From positions 744,001 through 808,000 of the forward strand of contig CAVTWY010000004.1 in assembly GCA_963738575.1 (NCBI GenBank): a stretch of DNA of 64,000 bases, written 5' to 3'. The DNA comes from CAVTWY01 sp963738575 (GTDB taxonomy: Bacteria > Pseudomonadota > Gammaproteobacteria > Burkholderiales > Burkholderiaceae_C). Below, piece by piece: positions 55,429-64,000 of the stretch. A program made the position numbers and the translations under genes. Below the pieces are notes generated by a model. The model was not told the DNA's origin, ran no database searches, and was given only the letters and a program-made list of their open reading frames with translations. Each line of letters starts with the position of its first letter. The first letter of the stretch is position 1.

Positions 55429-56124
55429 TTACATGGTTGACCATCGCAGTGCCCCTTGATCACGACCCCAATCAACAGGGTCGACATCGGCCACTTCAAT
55501 CGCCAACTTGCCATCACTTGCGCCCAAACCGATGCGACGCACGATGCCTTCAATGCCTTGTCGGGTCGGCGAAGGCACATAAGCTTGTGCCAAACGGTAG
55601 CCGACTGCTTCCTCAATGATCGCAGTTGCAGCGTCGCGCTCGATCACAAGGATGGCGCTGGAGGAGGGTGACATTTGATTCAAGACACTGATGGCATGGG
55701 CCCACATTGGCCTGACCGAAACAATGCTAACTTTGGCGGCCACGGCGGCAGCACGCATTTCCTCCATGTGAGATTTGAGAACTGCGATTGCCAGGGCGTT
55801 TCCGTTGTCGTCGCGTGATTCAAGAGCAACGTCACATTCGTCGTTCAAACCCGTTGCATCCGCAGCCGTGGACTTTGCCAGGGCAATTGACTCGTCGAAC
55901 GATTGCACTCCGTCAACAGCCATCAGTAAAAAAGGCTTGGCAATGGAGGCAGAAAGAAGCACGTCAACGCGTTGGTTCCAAAATCCCTTTGAACGCTTCC
56001 GAAAGGCAGCGAAGCTGTCATTCAACGTGTCTCGATGCAAGCCATCAAACTTAAACACGGTGGTTTGTTGGCCCGCGCTCACGGCTGCAAACGACGACCC
56101 CAAGTAGATCGAATTTGACATCAA
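55429..56124 (-). CDS. PilM/GspL-like cytoplasmic protein of the secretion operon
   Basis: 231 residues, no membrane helix. The actin-like elements are poorly conserved. The pattern LLMAVDGVQSFDE, ILVIERDAATAIIEE and the C-terminal acidic segment would fit a shortened PilM-type fold. It overlaps the ATPase gene by ATGA and precedes the PilN-like gene, matching the usual M-N order. It is shorter than classical PilM (about 350 residues). Function is mainly contextual. Confidence 0.5.
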   Translation of the reverse strand: MMSNSIYLGSSFAAVSAGQQTTVFKFDGLHRDTLNDSFAAFRKRSKGFWNQRVDVLLSASIAKPFLLMAVDGVQSFDESIALAKSTAADATGLNDECDVALESRDDNGNALAIAVLKSHMEEMRAAAVAAKVSIVSVRPMWAHAISVLNQMSPSSSAILVIERDAATAIIEEAVGYRLAQAYVPSPTRQGIEGIVRRIGLGASDGKLAIEVADVDPVDWGRDQGALRWSTM

Positions 56125-57729
56125 CCGACGACCCTGCGGACTTCAGCCAAGGTGGTCAACCCCGCGAGTACGCAATTGGCGGCTTGTTGATCAAGCGCCA
56201 ACACACCACTGCGTTTGGCGTGCGCCTTGAGGGCAGAAATCGGTGCACGTTCTGTGACCATGTCTCTCAGGCTATCGTCTATTGCATGAACTTCTGCCAC
56301 GACAAAGCGCCCTGAATAGCCCGTACCGCGGCATGCCGGACAACCAACTGGCTGCACTACCAACGGTGGCAACTTAAGCCCTCGACGCTCCAACCAATCG
56401 GCATCCTTTTGATCCATCGGTTGCGACTGAATGCAATGGCGACACACCTTACGAAGCAGTCGCTGGACGACAACACCGTTCAAAGCAGACATGAAACCAA
56501 ACATATCGATGCCAAAGTGCCGGAACCGACCGACGACATCTGAAACATTGTTGGCGTGTACGGTGGTGAAAACCAGGTGCCCAGTCAGTGCAGACTGCAC
56601 CGCGATGGCAGCCGTTTCTGCATCACGAATCTCGCCCACCAGCAATCGATCGGGGTCATGACGGAGAATTGATCGAAGACCCTTGGCGAACGTCAAGCCT
56701 TTACGATCATTCACTGGCACTTGCAAGACACCTCGAAGCTCGTATTCAACAGGGTCTTCAATCGTGATGATTTTTTCAAGCCCCGTGTTGATTTCGGACA
56801 AAGCAGCATAAACCGTCGTCGTTTTACCACTGCCAGTGGGGCCTGTCACCAACAGAAGTCCGCTGGGCAAACGAGCCAGGGCTCGGATCTCTGCTGCAGA
56901 CTTGTCATCAAACCCCAGGCGATCAAGGTCAATTTCAGCGCCCGGCCCCACGCAGTTGGGCTTTGTCGAGCAAGCGCAGAACCACGTCTTCCCCATGCAC
57001 GCTTGGCATGACAGAGACGCGAATGTCCAGACCCGTGCCCGACAGGTGGGTTCTAAAACGACCATCTTGCGGCAAACGTCGCTCGGTGATGTCGAGTTTG
57101 GCCAATACTTTGAGCCTAGACACAACTTCTTCAGCACGCGTTGCTCCATCCAATTGCTTTCCGGGAACCAATACGCCATCAAGCCTGTACTTGATGGCAA
57201 CGCCTTCGCGGTTGCATTCAAAGTGCACGTCACTGGCGCCGCTGGTGATTGCACCTTTGATCGCTTCATCCACGAAGCTAACCACCCCGCCCTGAGCCTC
57301 GCGAGTTTCGTTGGGTGTCGTCGTGATCTCCTTGTCACTGCCCGCGCCCAACAACGCGTCCATGTTCTCCCGGCTGCAAAGCAGAACCAGAGACTGGACG
57401 CCCAGTCTTTGCGAAACGCCGTCAGTCGTCGCAACATCCCAAGGGTCCTCGCTGGCCAAGTATTGGAGTCCCTGGCTTTGTACCGCAAGGCATCTCAGCT
57501 TGCGGGCTGAGTCGGTACCCGAGTAGCCAAAAGCAGGCGCGACGTTGTCAATTGCCTGCATGACTTTTACGCCGCCGACGCGCTCTAAAACAGTCACAAA
57601 ATCGGGGGCTTGACCAAACCGTGTCATCAGGGCATCAAGGGGCGCTGGCCCGCCTTGCAAAAAGTCGATTCTTGCTTGCCTCAACGCATGCTCAACACTT
57701 GCATCAGTAAGTTCAGTTGAAGTTGTCAT
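56121..57729 (-). pseudogene. gspE: GspE/PilB-type secretion ATPase, one-base frameshift
   Basis: The reading frame from 57729 encodes the N-terminal domain and the start of the catalytic domain up to LRLLDKAQLRG, then stops at 56935. The rest continues in another frame: GAEIDLDRLGF, Walker A GPTGSGKTTT, ITIEDPVEY, Walker B LLVGEIRDAET, the HANNVSDVVGR His box and the zinc motif CRHC ... CPAC. An extra base in the C4 run 56946-56949 explains the shift. If real, the ATPase is dead; a sequencing error would restore a protein of about 535 residues. Overlaps gspF by ATGA. Confidence 0.88.
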
Positions 57730-58907
57730 TGCCCAATGCCCGAAGCAAGGTCAAAGATGGGCATGTACATCAACACCACCACGGCCCCTACGCCAACGGC
57801 CACCAACAAAAGCAGCAGAGGCTCAACGACTCGCGTGGCTCTCTCAAGAAAGGTTTCGAATGCCAATGCATGCCGTTCGGCCACGATCTCTAGTGCATGG
57901 TCAAAGTTGCCTGAGCGCTCGCCGGCCGCCAACATGCGTTCACCGGGCAAGTCTGCTAGTTTTGCGGCAGCCATCGAATGTGCGACACCACGCCCTTGTT
58001 GTACAAGCGTTTCGGCGCGAGTGATGGCGCGCTTGAATGAGTCACCAAGGTCGAGCCCTTTGCAGACCTCAAGGGACTCCACAAAAGTGTATCCACCACG
58101 AATCATCATCGTCAGCGACTGATAAAGCTTGGCAAGCCTGAAGTGATCTCGTTGCACGCGGAGGAGCGGCGTCTGCGCCACAAACCAGCTCAACAGTCTG
58201 CGCAAATGCCCTTCGTGCCAAGCCAGAGCCACCGAGAGGGCAATAAAACAGATGGCCGAGGCTGCTAGCCACCACTGGTCGCGCAACCATGCGCTGATCG
58301 TCAATACAAATTGTGTTGCAGGTGACAGCCCAACTGCTGTGCCAACGTACATCTGCGAAAAACGGGGCACGACGTAGAGCAGCAAAAATGCCACGATCGT
58401 GACCCCCAGCGTCAACACAAGCGCTGGATAGATTGAGGCACTAACGGCGCGACGTTTCAGCCGATCAATCAATTGTTGGTGTGCCAAGTAGTTTTGAAGT
58501 GCTTCCTGCAGCGTGCTTGCTCGTTCACTCGCCAGCACACCCGCAACCAAAATTGCAGGAAACACGCCAACGGCGACCATGGCACGAGACAACGGTAGGC
58601 CAGCCTCCACTTGTCGGAGCAAGTCCTGCAACACCACACGCCGCGAGGCCTCATTCGAACTGTCGCCAAGTACATCAAGTGCTTCAACCACTGTCATGCC
58701 AGAACGCAGGAGCGTGTTCAACTCTTTGCACCACCACGATACGTCAAATGGGTTGTCGGTGCCACCAAGTTGCCAAGCCCTGCTAACAGACAGAACGGCC
58801 CCAAGTTGACTTGCTCGCAAGCGCGCTTCTTCTGCGGTTAAAGCTACGGTTGACATTTTTGCAACCGCCGCACCACCTTGAGGAACGTATCGAACCAAGT
58901 AACGCAA
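57726..58907 (-). CDS. gspF: type II secretion inner-membrane platform protein
   Basis: 393 residues, normal GspF/PilC length. Two repeated cytoplasmic T2SSF domains (GMTVVEALDVLGDSS ... LPLSRAMVA, then TMMIRGGYTFVESLEVCK) and three membrane helices, the last near the C-terminus. It couples the ATPase to pseudopilus assembly. Located between gspG and gspE, nine bases after gspG. Confidence 0.9.
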   Translation of the reverse strand: MRYLVRYVPQGGAAVAKMSTVALTAEEARLRASQLGAVLSVSRAWQLGGTDNPFDVSWWCKELNTLLRSGMTVVEALDVLGDSSNEASRRVVLQDLLRQVEAGLPLSRAMVAVGVFPAILVAGVLASERASTLQEALQNYLAHQQLIDRLKRRAVSASIYPALVLTLGVTIVAFLLLYVVPRFSQMYVGTAVGLSPATQFVLTISAWLRDQWWLAASAICFIALSVALAWHEGHLRRLLSWFVAQTPLLRVQRDHFRLAKLYQSLTMMIRGGYTFVESLEVCKGLDLGDSFKRAITRAETLVQQGRGVAHSMAAAKLADLPGERMLAAGERSGNFDHALEIVAERHALAFETFLERATRVVEPLLLLLVAVGVGAVVVLMYMPIFDLASGIGQ

Positions 58908-58916
58908 ACGCCCCCC

Positions 58917-59327
58917 TCACCGACCAATGTCGGCGTTGTCAGCTTCACCGCCAGGGCGTCTGTCAGGTCCAAAGCTGACAAGCTCGAAATCCCGGCCTCC
59001 TGGACCAGGCGAGCGATAGACATACGGCGTTCCCCACGGGTCCAATGGGATGTTGCCTTGCAGGTAGGGGCCTCGCCACCTTGGTTCTTCTGTCGGCTTG
59101 TTCACGAGAAGTCGCAGACCTTCAGCTTCGCTTGGAAACTTTCCGACATCCATCCGGTAGGCCTGCAGCGCCTTGTCAAAGGCGTCAAGTTGAGCGCGAG
59201 CAGCAACGATCTCGGATTTGGAAACCTGCCCAAAAAAGCGAGGCCCGACGATGCCAACCAAGAGCCCAACAATCAAAACGACTACCAACAACTCGATGAG
59301 TGTGAAACCATTGCGAAGTTGCTTCAT
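58917..59327 (-). CDS. gspG: major pseudopilin GspG
   Basis: 136 residues from the ATG at 59327. The prepilin signal LRNGFTLIELL has Gly at -1 and Glu at +5. Conserved features: KFPSEAEGLRLLVNKP, the Pro-Leu-Asp-Pro-Trp-Gly motif, and the C-terminal NADI typical of T2SS GspG. A longer frame to 59483 exists but lies inside the neighbouring gene. Overlaps the upstream pseudopilin-like gene by ATGA. Confidence 0.92.
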   Translation of the reverse strand: MKQLRNGFTLIELLVVVLIVGLLVGIVGPRFFGQVSKSEIVAARAQLDAFDKALQAYRMDVGKFPSEAEGLRLLVNKPTEEPRWRGPYLQGNIPLDPWGTPYVYRSPGPGGRDFELVSFGPDRRPGGEADNADIGR

Positions 59328-59818
59328 TGGGTGTCTTTCGCCATGAACTTCCAGTCGGAATACGTCTGCGCAGCATTCAGGATCAAGCCATCCATGACGA
59401 CCGGCGAGCGTTGCATCGGGACATCTCTGCTGGTGCTGTAAACGCCAGCAATCCGGCTGTTGGCGTCCAGTATGAGGCCCCAAGGCTGGTTTGCGTTGAT
59501 GGGGTCAGCATACGCCTGCCGCATGTGCCTAACTGGACGTAAAAACCGATCATCCAATACCAATGCTTGCAACGACGGTGGCCCCATCGCCACGCTGCCA
59601 GTCGCCATCTTTCGGTACGACGCAATGGCCGCAGCATAGGTCCTGCCAATTTTCAACAACTGCTGTTCTTTTTCTCGCTTGGCGCTGGTTTGCCACACTG
59701 TCCCAACTGCGGCCAAAGCCAGGGACAACAGCGCCAGCGCGCTGAGCATCGCCAAGTAGGCGTACCCGGCACTTTGCGACCCGTGATGGCTACCACGAAG
59801 CAAACGTGCTGCCGTCAC
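59324..59818 (-). CDS. atypical pseudopilin-like protein (no Glu at +5)
   Basis: 164 residues, GTG start at 59818. The N-terminal SAGYAYLAMLSALALLSLAL resembles a prepilin helix but lacks the Glu five residues after the putative cleavage Gly, a feature of GspK-type tip pseudopilins. It is much shorter than GspK. A globular domain follows (YADPINANQPWGLILD). It overlaps the preceding gene by 29 bases and gspG by 4. Probably a minor or tip component. Confidence 0.6.
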   Translation of the reverse strand: MTAARLLRGSHHGSQSAGYAYLAMLSALALLSLALAAVGTVWQTSAKREKEQQLLKIGRTYAAAIASYRKMATGSVAMGPPSLQALVLDDRFLRPVRHMRQAYADPINANQPWGLILDANSRIAGVYSTSRDVPMQRSPVVMDGLILNAAQTYSDWKFMAKDTQ

Positions 59819-60161
59819 TGCTTAGACCTTTAGCGCCGCTTCTTACGTTGAAAACAGAACTGTCCGTGGCGCTGGGATGCGGCTGTATCAACCAGGTGTC
59901 CGTACGGTCTGTGACTGGGTCCACTGGCACGTCTCGCAAGTAGCGGGCAATCACGAGTGACTGCAAAGCGGGAGGGTAAGCGCCTCGATCAGCATGATAC
60001 TGATCGATTGCGTCTCGGATGGCCCGCAAGTTTTGCCGAAGCACCACTTCGCGTGACCGGTCAACATGTACCATGTAGCGCGGTGCTGCAAAAGACATCA
60101 AAACCGCCATCACGGCCAGCACGACCATCAACTCGACGACTGTGAAACCACGCTTGGTCAC
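59790..60161 (-). CDS. minor pseudopilin (GspG-like)
   Basis: 123 residues. N-terminal RGFTVVELMVVLAVMAVL with Gly -1 and Glu +5. The domain AIRDAIDQYHADRGAYPPALQSLV is GspG-like. Fourth of five prepilin-pathway genes in the operon, counted from the window end leftwards after the secretin and the first pseudopilin. Expected to be processed by PilD. Confidence 0.8.
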   Translation of the reverse strand: MTKRGFTVVELMVVLAVMAVLMSFAAPRYMVHVDRSREVVLRQNLRAIRDAIDQYHADRGAYPPALQSLVIARYLRDVPVDPVTDRTDTWLIQPHPSATDSSVFNVRSGAKGLSSDGSTFASW

Positions 60162-60165
60162 GGCA

Positions 60166-60648
60166 TTACCATTTCTTGAGCTTTGAACCGTCTAGCGCTG
60201 TCCGATCAGAGCGAGTGAAGACATCGTAAACATCGTCCCCTGGCTCAGGGGCGCTTGGCTCGCTGCGGTAGCTTCTCAACCCCCAGCCAAGCGCAGAGTA
60301 TTCTTGAAGGTTTGCAAACGGGTCGCGAGGAATGCGGCGCAGAAAGTAGCGGCGCCCTCCGCCACTCGATAACAATGGCACGCCATCCACCAACACTTGC
60401 AGCGTCTTGGGAAAGCCCTCGCCAGTCTTCTCCACCAAGCCAGTGTCGGCAGCGCGTTTGTAGGCGTCAATCGCATCCCGAATTTCCCACAGCGACCGTT
60501 TGAGCTCTCGCTCGCGCGAGCGTTGCGCCGAAACTTCCAAAAGCGGGATGGCAGCTGTGGACAACACACCCATCACCGCGAGCGCAACGATCAACTCAAC
60601 CAACGAGAACCCTCGTTGTGGCCGCGAGGTGCTGAAGCTGAGGGTCAT
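60166..60648 (-). CDS. minor pseudopilin (GspG/PulG-like)
   Basis: 160 residues. N-terminal RGFSLVELIVALAVMGVL with Gly -1 and Glu +5, then IRDAIDAYKRA and RRIPRDPFAN, a variant of the GspG domain. Starts within the last bases of the secretin gene (ATGA overlap), so translation is coupled to it. Confidence 0.82.
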   Translation of the reverse strand: MTLSFSTSRPQRGFSLVELIVALAVMGVLSTAAIPLLEVSAQRSRERELKRSLWEIRDAIDAYKRAADTGLVEKTGEGFPKTLQVLVDGVPLLSSGGGRRYFLRRIPRDPFANLQEYSALGWGLRSYRSEPSAPEPGDDVYDVFTRSDRTALDGSKLKKW

Positions 60649-62990
60649 TTCACGTCAATCTTGGCAGAGGACGATATGACTGGTTGCACTGGGTCTGTGC
60701 CGATGAAGATCGGCGCGTATGACTTGATTGCAACCTCGGCATGGCCATTGGCTACAGCCTTGAACGTCAAGACGACGATACTTCCTTGCCCTGGGGTACC
60801 GCTGACTGGTGTTCTCAACACACCAAAATCCGCGCGCCCAGTGGCTTGATCTACGTTTTGGGTAAAGCTCGTTTGAACGTTGCCTTGTTTGAAGTAGTCG
60901 CCCTCGCGAACCTCAAGTATCGTCAACCGCGTTTGGTCAAAAGTCAGTTGCAACGGTCCCCCGCGTAGCATGGAACCACTACTCAGATCCACGCGAACGT
61001 CAAACACATCACCCACTTTCAACACCTGCGGGTGCACCAGTTTTACCTGCAAAACGTTAGGCGGAGGTGGCGCAAGCGATGCGATGATCGATGTAGATTG
61101 CGTCGGGGCCGCTGCGCCAACACGGCTGGTGGCAGCGTCCAGAGCAGCGCCGCCGCCAAGCGCTTCTTGTGGCACAGCCGTTGCCACATTCTTATGAACA
61201 GACAAAGGAAGGTCGACAACCGGACTTTGCACTTGAATGGGGCGCCCCCCCGGCGGACGTAAGCGCGTATTTGCGTCGGTACCGACCCACAACTCTGCCT
61301 CACTCGCGTCTGGACGTCGGATGTTTCGCAGGATTCGAGGCGTGATGGCAAGCACCAATTCTGTGCGGTTGCTGTCATCCCGTTGGCTCGAAAAGAGCCT
61401 GCCTGCAATCGGTAAGTCGCCGAGGCCCGGAACACGCGTGGCGCTGCTACGGTCTTCATTGCTGATCAGACCGGCGAGCAATTGAGTCTCACCGTCCCGA
61501 AGGCGCAATGTAGTTGTCGCGTTGCGCGTACCGATTTGGTAGGCAAGCGTGCCGGAGTTGGTACGGATTTCCCGTGCAACCGAGCTAACCTCCAGTGCCA
61601 CCTTGATTGCAACCTCGTCATCGGCATACACGGTGGGTTCCACGTCGAGCTTCAGGCCAACATCCAAGTAACTCACTGTGTCGGCTACAAAACCACCTTG
61701 GCCCGTGGTGGCTGTTATGACTGGCACTTTGTCACCGATCAGAACGCGCGCCTTTTCTTTGTTCTTGGCGCGAATGCGCGGATTGGCGAGTGTGTTGTAG
61801 TCTCCGACCTCGCGTTTGAAAGTCAACAGCGCGCCGCCAATGCCAACGGCGACGTTCCCGCGCGTTAGCGATGAGAGATTGCCGAGGTTCAGTCCGCCGA
61901 TGGGTGGCAGCAGTGAAAGCGAGACGGCATCTGGCACTTTGATGCCGAGATCCAACAGGCGGGTGGAGCGGATCTCTATCACCTCCAAGTCCAATAGCAC
62001 TTCAGCGTCTTGACTGTCATACAGCGAAATCAGTCGCTCTGCCAACTCGATGTTCTCGGGCGACTCGCGAATGGCAATAAAATTTGCGCGCTCGTCCACA
62101 AACGGCTCGCGAATGCGAATCATCGATCTCAAAAATGCAGCAGCACCTTTGGCCTCTGCGCTCGCCAGGTGGAAGACCCTGATTACTTGTTCCTGATACT
62201 CGCGCTGCTTCTCGGGCGTGTTTGGGTAGATCAAAACTGTTCGTTCGTCGACAAGTTTTTTTGCCAATCCATGTGTACTGGCAAGCAGATCAATTGCGTC
62301 TTCGAGCCGGACTGCCCGGAGGTATACCGAAACGCGAACGTCGCCTTTGACATCTTTGTCTAGAATGAAGTTGACGCCGCTGCTGCGGGTAACCACGTCC
62401 AGCACAGTGCGCAATCCAGCATCGCGAAAGTCAAGCGAAATGGGCCGCTCTTCGGACAAAGAAACTGATAGCCGAGCTTGCCCTTGTCGAATGCGCACGT
62501 CCAATTGGCGTTGGAGTGCCAACAGTTCCGGCTGCCGCCGATTGTCTTTCAAGGCCTCATTGATCTCCTTTTGTGCAGCCGTCAGTTGATTTTTTTCTAC
62601 CAGCCCTTTGGCTGACCGAACCGCGTTGAGTTGTCTGCGCTCCACAATTAAATCGGCTAGCAGTGACTTGACGCGGTTGCCTGATGTGTCGAATGACAAG
62701 GCGCGATCAAGCAAAGACTGTGCTTCGTCCAACTGCCCGCGCGAGCGCAAGTCCGCAGCCTCGGCCACCAACCTATTCAAGGCCTCGGATCGAAGCGATG
62801 TGGAAGCAGCGCGCACCGAAGCACTTTCAGGATAAAGCGTTGACGCGTCACGCACCAACGCTACCCCTTGCTCGAAGTTGCCCGCGCGAACGTGCGCCTG
62901 CGCCTGCTCAAGCATGCGTTGTTGCGCACACCCCGCAAGCCCCAAGAAAGTGAAAGGCAAAACCCAACGAAAGAGTGAACAAAGTGTCAA
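60645..62990 (-). CDS. gspD: lipoprotein secretin with TPR N-terminus and C-terminal cohesin-like domain
   Basis: 781 residues from the TTG at 62990, which gives a clean lipoprotein signal (LGLAGC); a TTG at 63035 would add 15 and overlap the preceding gene. Order: TPR-like helices (about 25-175), STN/N0-type domain (ISLDFRDAGLRTVLDVV), secretin domain with VPVITATTG, TVSYLDVGLKLDVEP and the GLGDLPIAGRLFS motif, Pro/Ala-rich linker, then a cohesin-like beta-sandwich (KVGDVFDVRVDLSS, LQLTFDQTRLTILEV, IVVLTFKAVANGHAEV). Forms the outer-membrane pore; the cohesin may display a binding surface. The gene follows the GspC-like gene by five bases. Confidence 0.88.
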   Translation of the reverse strand: MTLCSLFRWVLPFTFLGLAGCAQQRMLEQAQAHVRAGNFEQGVALVRDASTLYPESASVRAASTSLRSEALNRLVAEAADLRSRGQLDEAQSLLDRALSFDTSGNRVKSLLADLIVERRQLNAVRSAKGLVEKNQLTAAQKEINEALKDNRRQPELLALQRQLDVRIRQGQARLSVSLSEERPISLDFRDAGLRTVLDVVTRSSGVNFILDKDVKGDVRVSVYLRAVRLEDAIDLLASTHGLAKKLVDERTVLIYPNTPEKQREYQEQVIRVFHLASAEAKGAAAFLRSMIRIREPFVDERANFIAIRESPENIELAERLISLYDSQDAEVLLDLEVIEIRSTRLLDLGIKVPDAVSLSLLPPIGGLNLGNLSSLTRGNVAVGIGGALLTFKREVGDYNTLANPRIRAKNKEKARVLIGDKVPVITATTGQGGFVADTVSYLDVGLKLDVEPTVYADDEVAIKVALEVSSVAREIRTNSGTLAYQIGTRNATTTLRLRDGETQLLAGLISNEDRSSATRVPGLGDLPIAGRLFSSQRDDSNRTELVLAITPRILRNIRRPDASEAELWVGTDANTRLRPPGGRPIQVQSPVVDLPLSVHKNVATAVPQEALGGGAALDAATSRVGAAAPTQSTSIIASLAPPPPNVLQVKLVHPQVLKVGDVFDVRVDLSSGSMLRGGPLQLTFDQTRLTILEVREGDYFKQGNVQTSFTQNVDQATGRADFGVLRTPVSGTPGQGSIVVLTFKAVANGHAEVAIKSYAPIFIGTDPVQPVISSSAKIDVK

Positions 62991-62994
62991 AGAG

Positions 62995-63519
62995 CTACCG
63001 AGCCAAAGAGGGTGAAGCAGGGACTGCGAGTTCAATCGTGGTGTTGGTCGCCGGGTACGACAGTCGAACCTGCGTTGGTTCTACTGCAACGACCACGTAG
63101 CCATTGTCCAGCATCGTCCCCTCTTCGACAGTTAGGGGCTGCCCACCCTTGGACAACATCGTGATCTGCTTGCCGTCAGGCAATGTCATGCGGCCAAAGT
63201 ACTGGTACTCCAACGGAGGCGCAGCAGCTACAGCCGTCGGCTCCACAACTCTTGCTAGCAAAGGTTCTGCGGCAGGTGCAGCGCTATGGATAACCCGTAT
63301 CTTTGCGTTGAAGGGGTCATTCTTGGCGGGCTCGACCTCAAGGAGTGGCGGTGAAGCTTTTGGATCAACGATTTTCGCGTCTGAAGCGACAGGCGTCTCG
63401 GTGTTAACGGCCGACCTCTCGAACTCTAGATCTATTTGCTTCATAGACCATCCGGCCAACAAGGCCAATGCAACGCTGATGCATGGGAGCACAAATCGCG
63501 TACGTTGCTGCTTCACCAT
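62995..63519 (-). CDS. GspC/PilP-like inner-membrane linker protein
   Basis: 174 residues from the ATG at 63519; a TTG at 63570 is less likely. One N-terminal membrane helix (about 8-27) with a short cytoplasmic tail, an Ala/Pro-rich periplasmic stretch, then a small beta domain (YQYFGRMTLPDGKQITMLSKG, VEEGTMLDNGYVV, VRLSYPATNTTIEL) like the homology region of GspC or PilP. It would connect the platform to the secretin encoded next. Confidence 0.65.
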   Translation of the reverse strand: MVKQQRTRFVLPCISVALALLAGWSMKQIDLEFERSAVNTETPVASDAKIVDPKASPPLLEVEPAKNDPFNAKIRVIHSAAPAAEPLLARVVEPTAVAAAPPLEYQYFGRMTLPDGKQITMLSKGGQPLTVEEGTMLDNGYVVVAVEPTQVRLSYPATNTTIELAVPASPSLAR

Positions 63520-63526
63520 CAACCAA

Positions 63527-64000
63527 TCATCGCGGTTTCTGCGACAACTCGCCTCGGTTGGTCGTGTCAAATCGAACCCAGGTCTTCCAGGAAACGTTCA
63601 TCGCGATGGTATCCGTCTGCTTTTCAGCGGTGCGGCCAAAGGCAATTGACTGAATAGAAAGGTTCTCGTGAAGCGACAGGTCTGACAGAAAGCGCTTGTG
63701 CGCGCTGTAGGGACCCGTTAGCTGCGCCACCCAATCATTTGTGGCGAGCGTGTCAATGTCTTGACTCGCGTGCGACGTTCGAATGCCTTCAATCGTCAAC
63801 CCTAGCGCTCGCGCGTTTCGTTCATACACCGCCATGTTGACGCTAGCAGGTGTTGCACCAGAATCCAACCGTTCACTTTTGTACGGCAGCGGAGTTTGCA
63901 CGCGATTTGCGGGCGCAACGACTTGAAACTTTGCAACATCCTGCCGCAGCGCATCGCGATGCCGGGTTGAGTCCAAATAGCTCGCGGAAACCGCAGCAAT
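63527..64000 (-). CDS. PilO/GspM-like protein (N-terminus beyond window)
   Basis: At least 157 residues; the frame is open to the window edge, and an internal TTG at 63976 is not the true start. The visible part has a coiled-coil then an alpha/beta domain (LGLTIEGIRTSHASQDI, SVHENLS-type SLHENLSIQSIAFG) of the kind seen in PilO/GspM periplasmic domains. The N-terminal membrane helix should lie outside the window. Eight bases ahead of the GspC-like gene. Confidence 0.5.
   Translation of the reverse strand: MAAVSASYLDSTRHRDALRQDVAKFQVVAPANRVQTPLPYKSERLDSGATPASVNMAVYERNARALGLTIEGIRTSHASQDIDTLATNDWVAQLTGPYSAHKRFLSDLSLHENLSIQSIAFGRTAEKQTDTIAMNVSWKTWVRFDTTNRGELSQKPR

Overview
The window looks like a chromosomal segment of a GC-rich betaproteobacterium, most likely Burkholderiales (Comamonadaceae-like). 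The evidence is the run tRNA-Tyr, tRNA-Gly, tRNA-Thr, tuf, tRNA-Trp, secE, nusG, rplKAJL, rpoBC at 28.3-42.5 kb, trpG/trpD/trpC followed by ung, and a GC-rich palindromic intergenic element of Comamonadaceae style between rpoB and rpoC. The assignment rests on protein character and gene order, not on a search.

Left part, all minus strand (1-20.5 kb). Positions 1-12,515 are one tightly packed cluster for an uncharacterised surface polysaccharide. It holds four glycosyltransferases, two tandem APH-like kinases, a heparinase II/III-type lyase, an ABC exporter, a NodB-like deacetylase and the start of another gene at the window edge. Nearly every junction is an ATGA overlap. Next come a PepSY/cytochrome b561/outer-membrane-protein operon (12.7-14.55 kb) and a four-gene operon (20.5-14.8 kb): ECF sigma factor, small beta-rich protein, TPR-CHAT caspase-like protein and secreted subtilase. 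The last operon looks like a regulated proteolytic cascade and is one of the most interesting items here.

Centre, plus strand (20.8-42.5 kb). A membrane histidine kinase and an NtrC-type regulator are followed by trpG-ltaE-trpD-trpC-ung, with a possible Trp-rich leader peptide ahead of trpG. Then comes the tRNA/tuf/secE-nusG/ribosomal protein/rpoBC block, with several strong hairpins between rplL and rpoB and a classic terminator after rpoC.

Accessory island (42.8-54.8 kb, visibly less GC-rich in places). This is a secreted polymorphic-toxin locus split into three consecutive proteins: an SpvB-like N-terminal protein, a VCBS/Tc-toxin-middle-like protein with choice-of-anchor repeats, and an RHS protein with an HNH-type C-terminal nuclease plus a putative immunity gene. 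The middle gene is interrupted by an IS30-family element. Precise removal of that element with one copy of a 4-bp duplication restores a single reading frame. Downstream lie a fragment of an ORF6N-type gene and a displaced RHS C-terminal toxin tip with its own putative immunity gene.

Right end, minus strand (54.9-64 kb). A type II secretion/type IV pilus-like operon encodes PilO-, GspC-, secretin-, pseudopilin-, GspF-, GspE-, PilM- and PilN-like proteins. Its secretin carries a C-terminal cohesin-like domain, and its ATPase gene has a one-base frameshift. It converges on the toxin island and may, speculatively, export its products.
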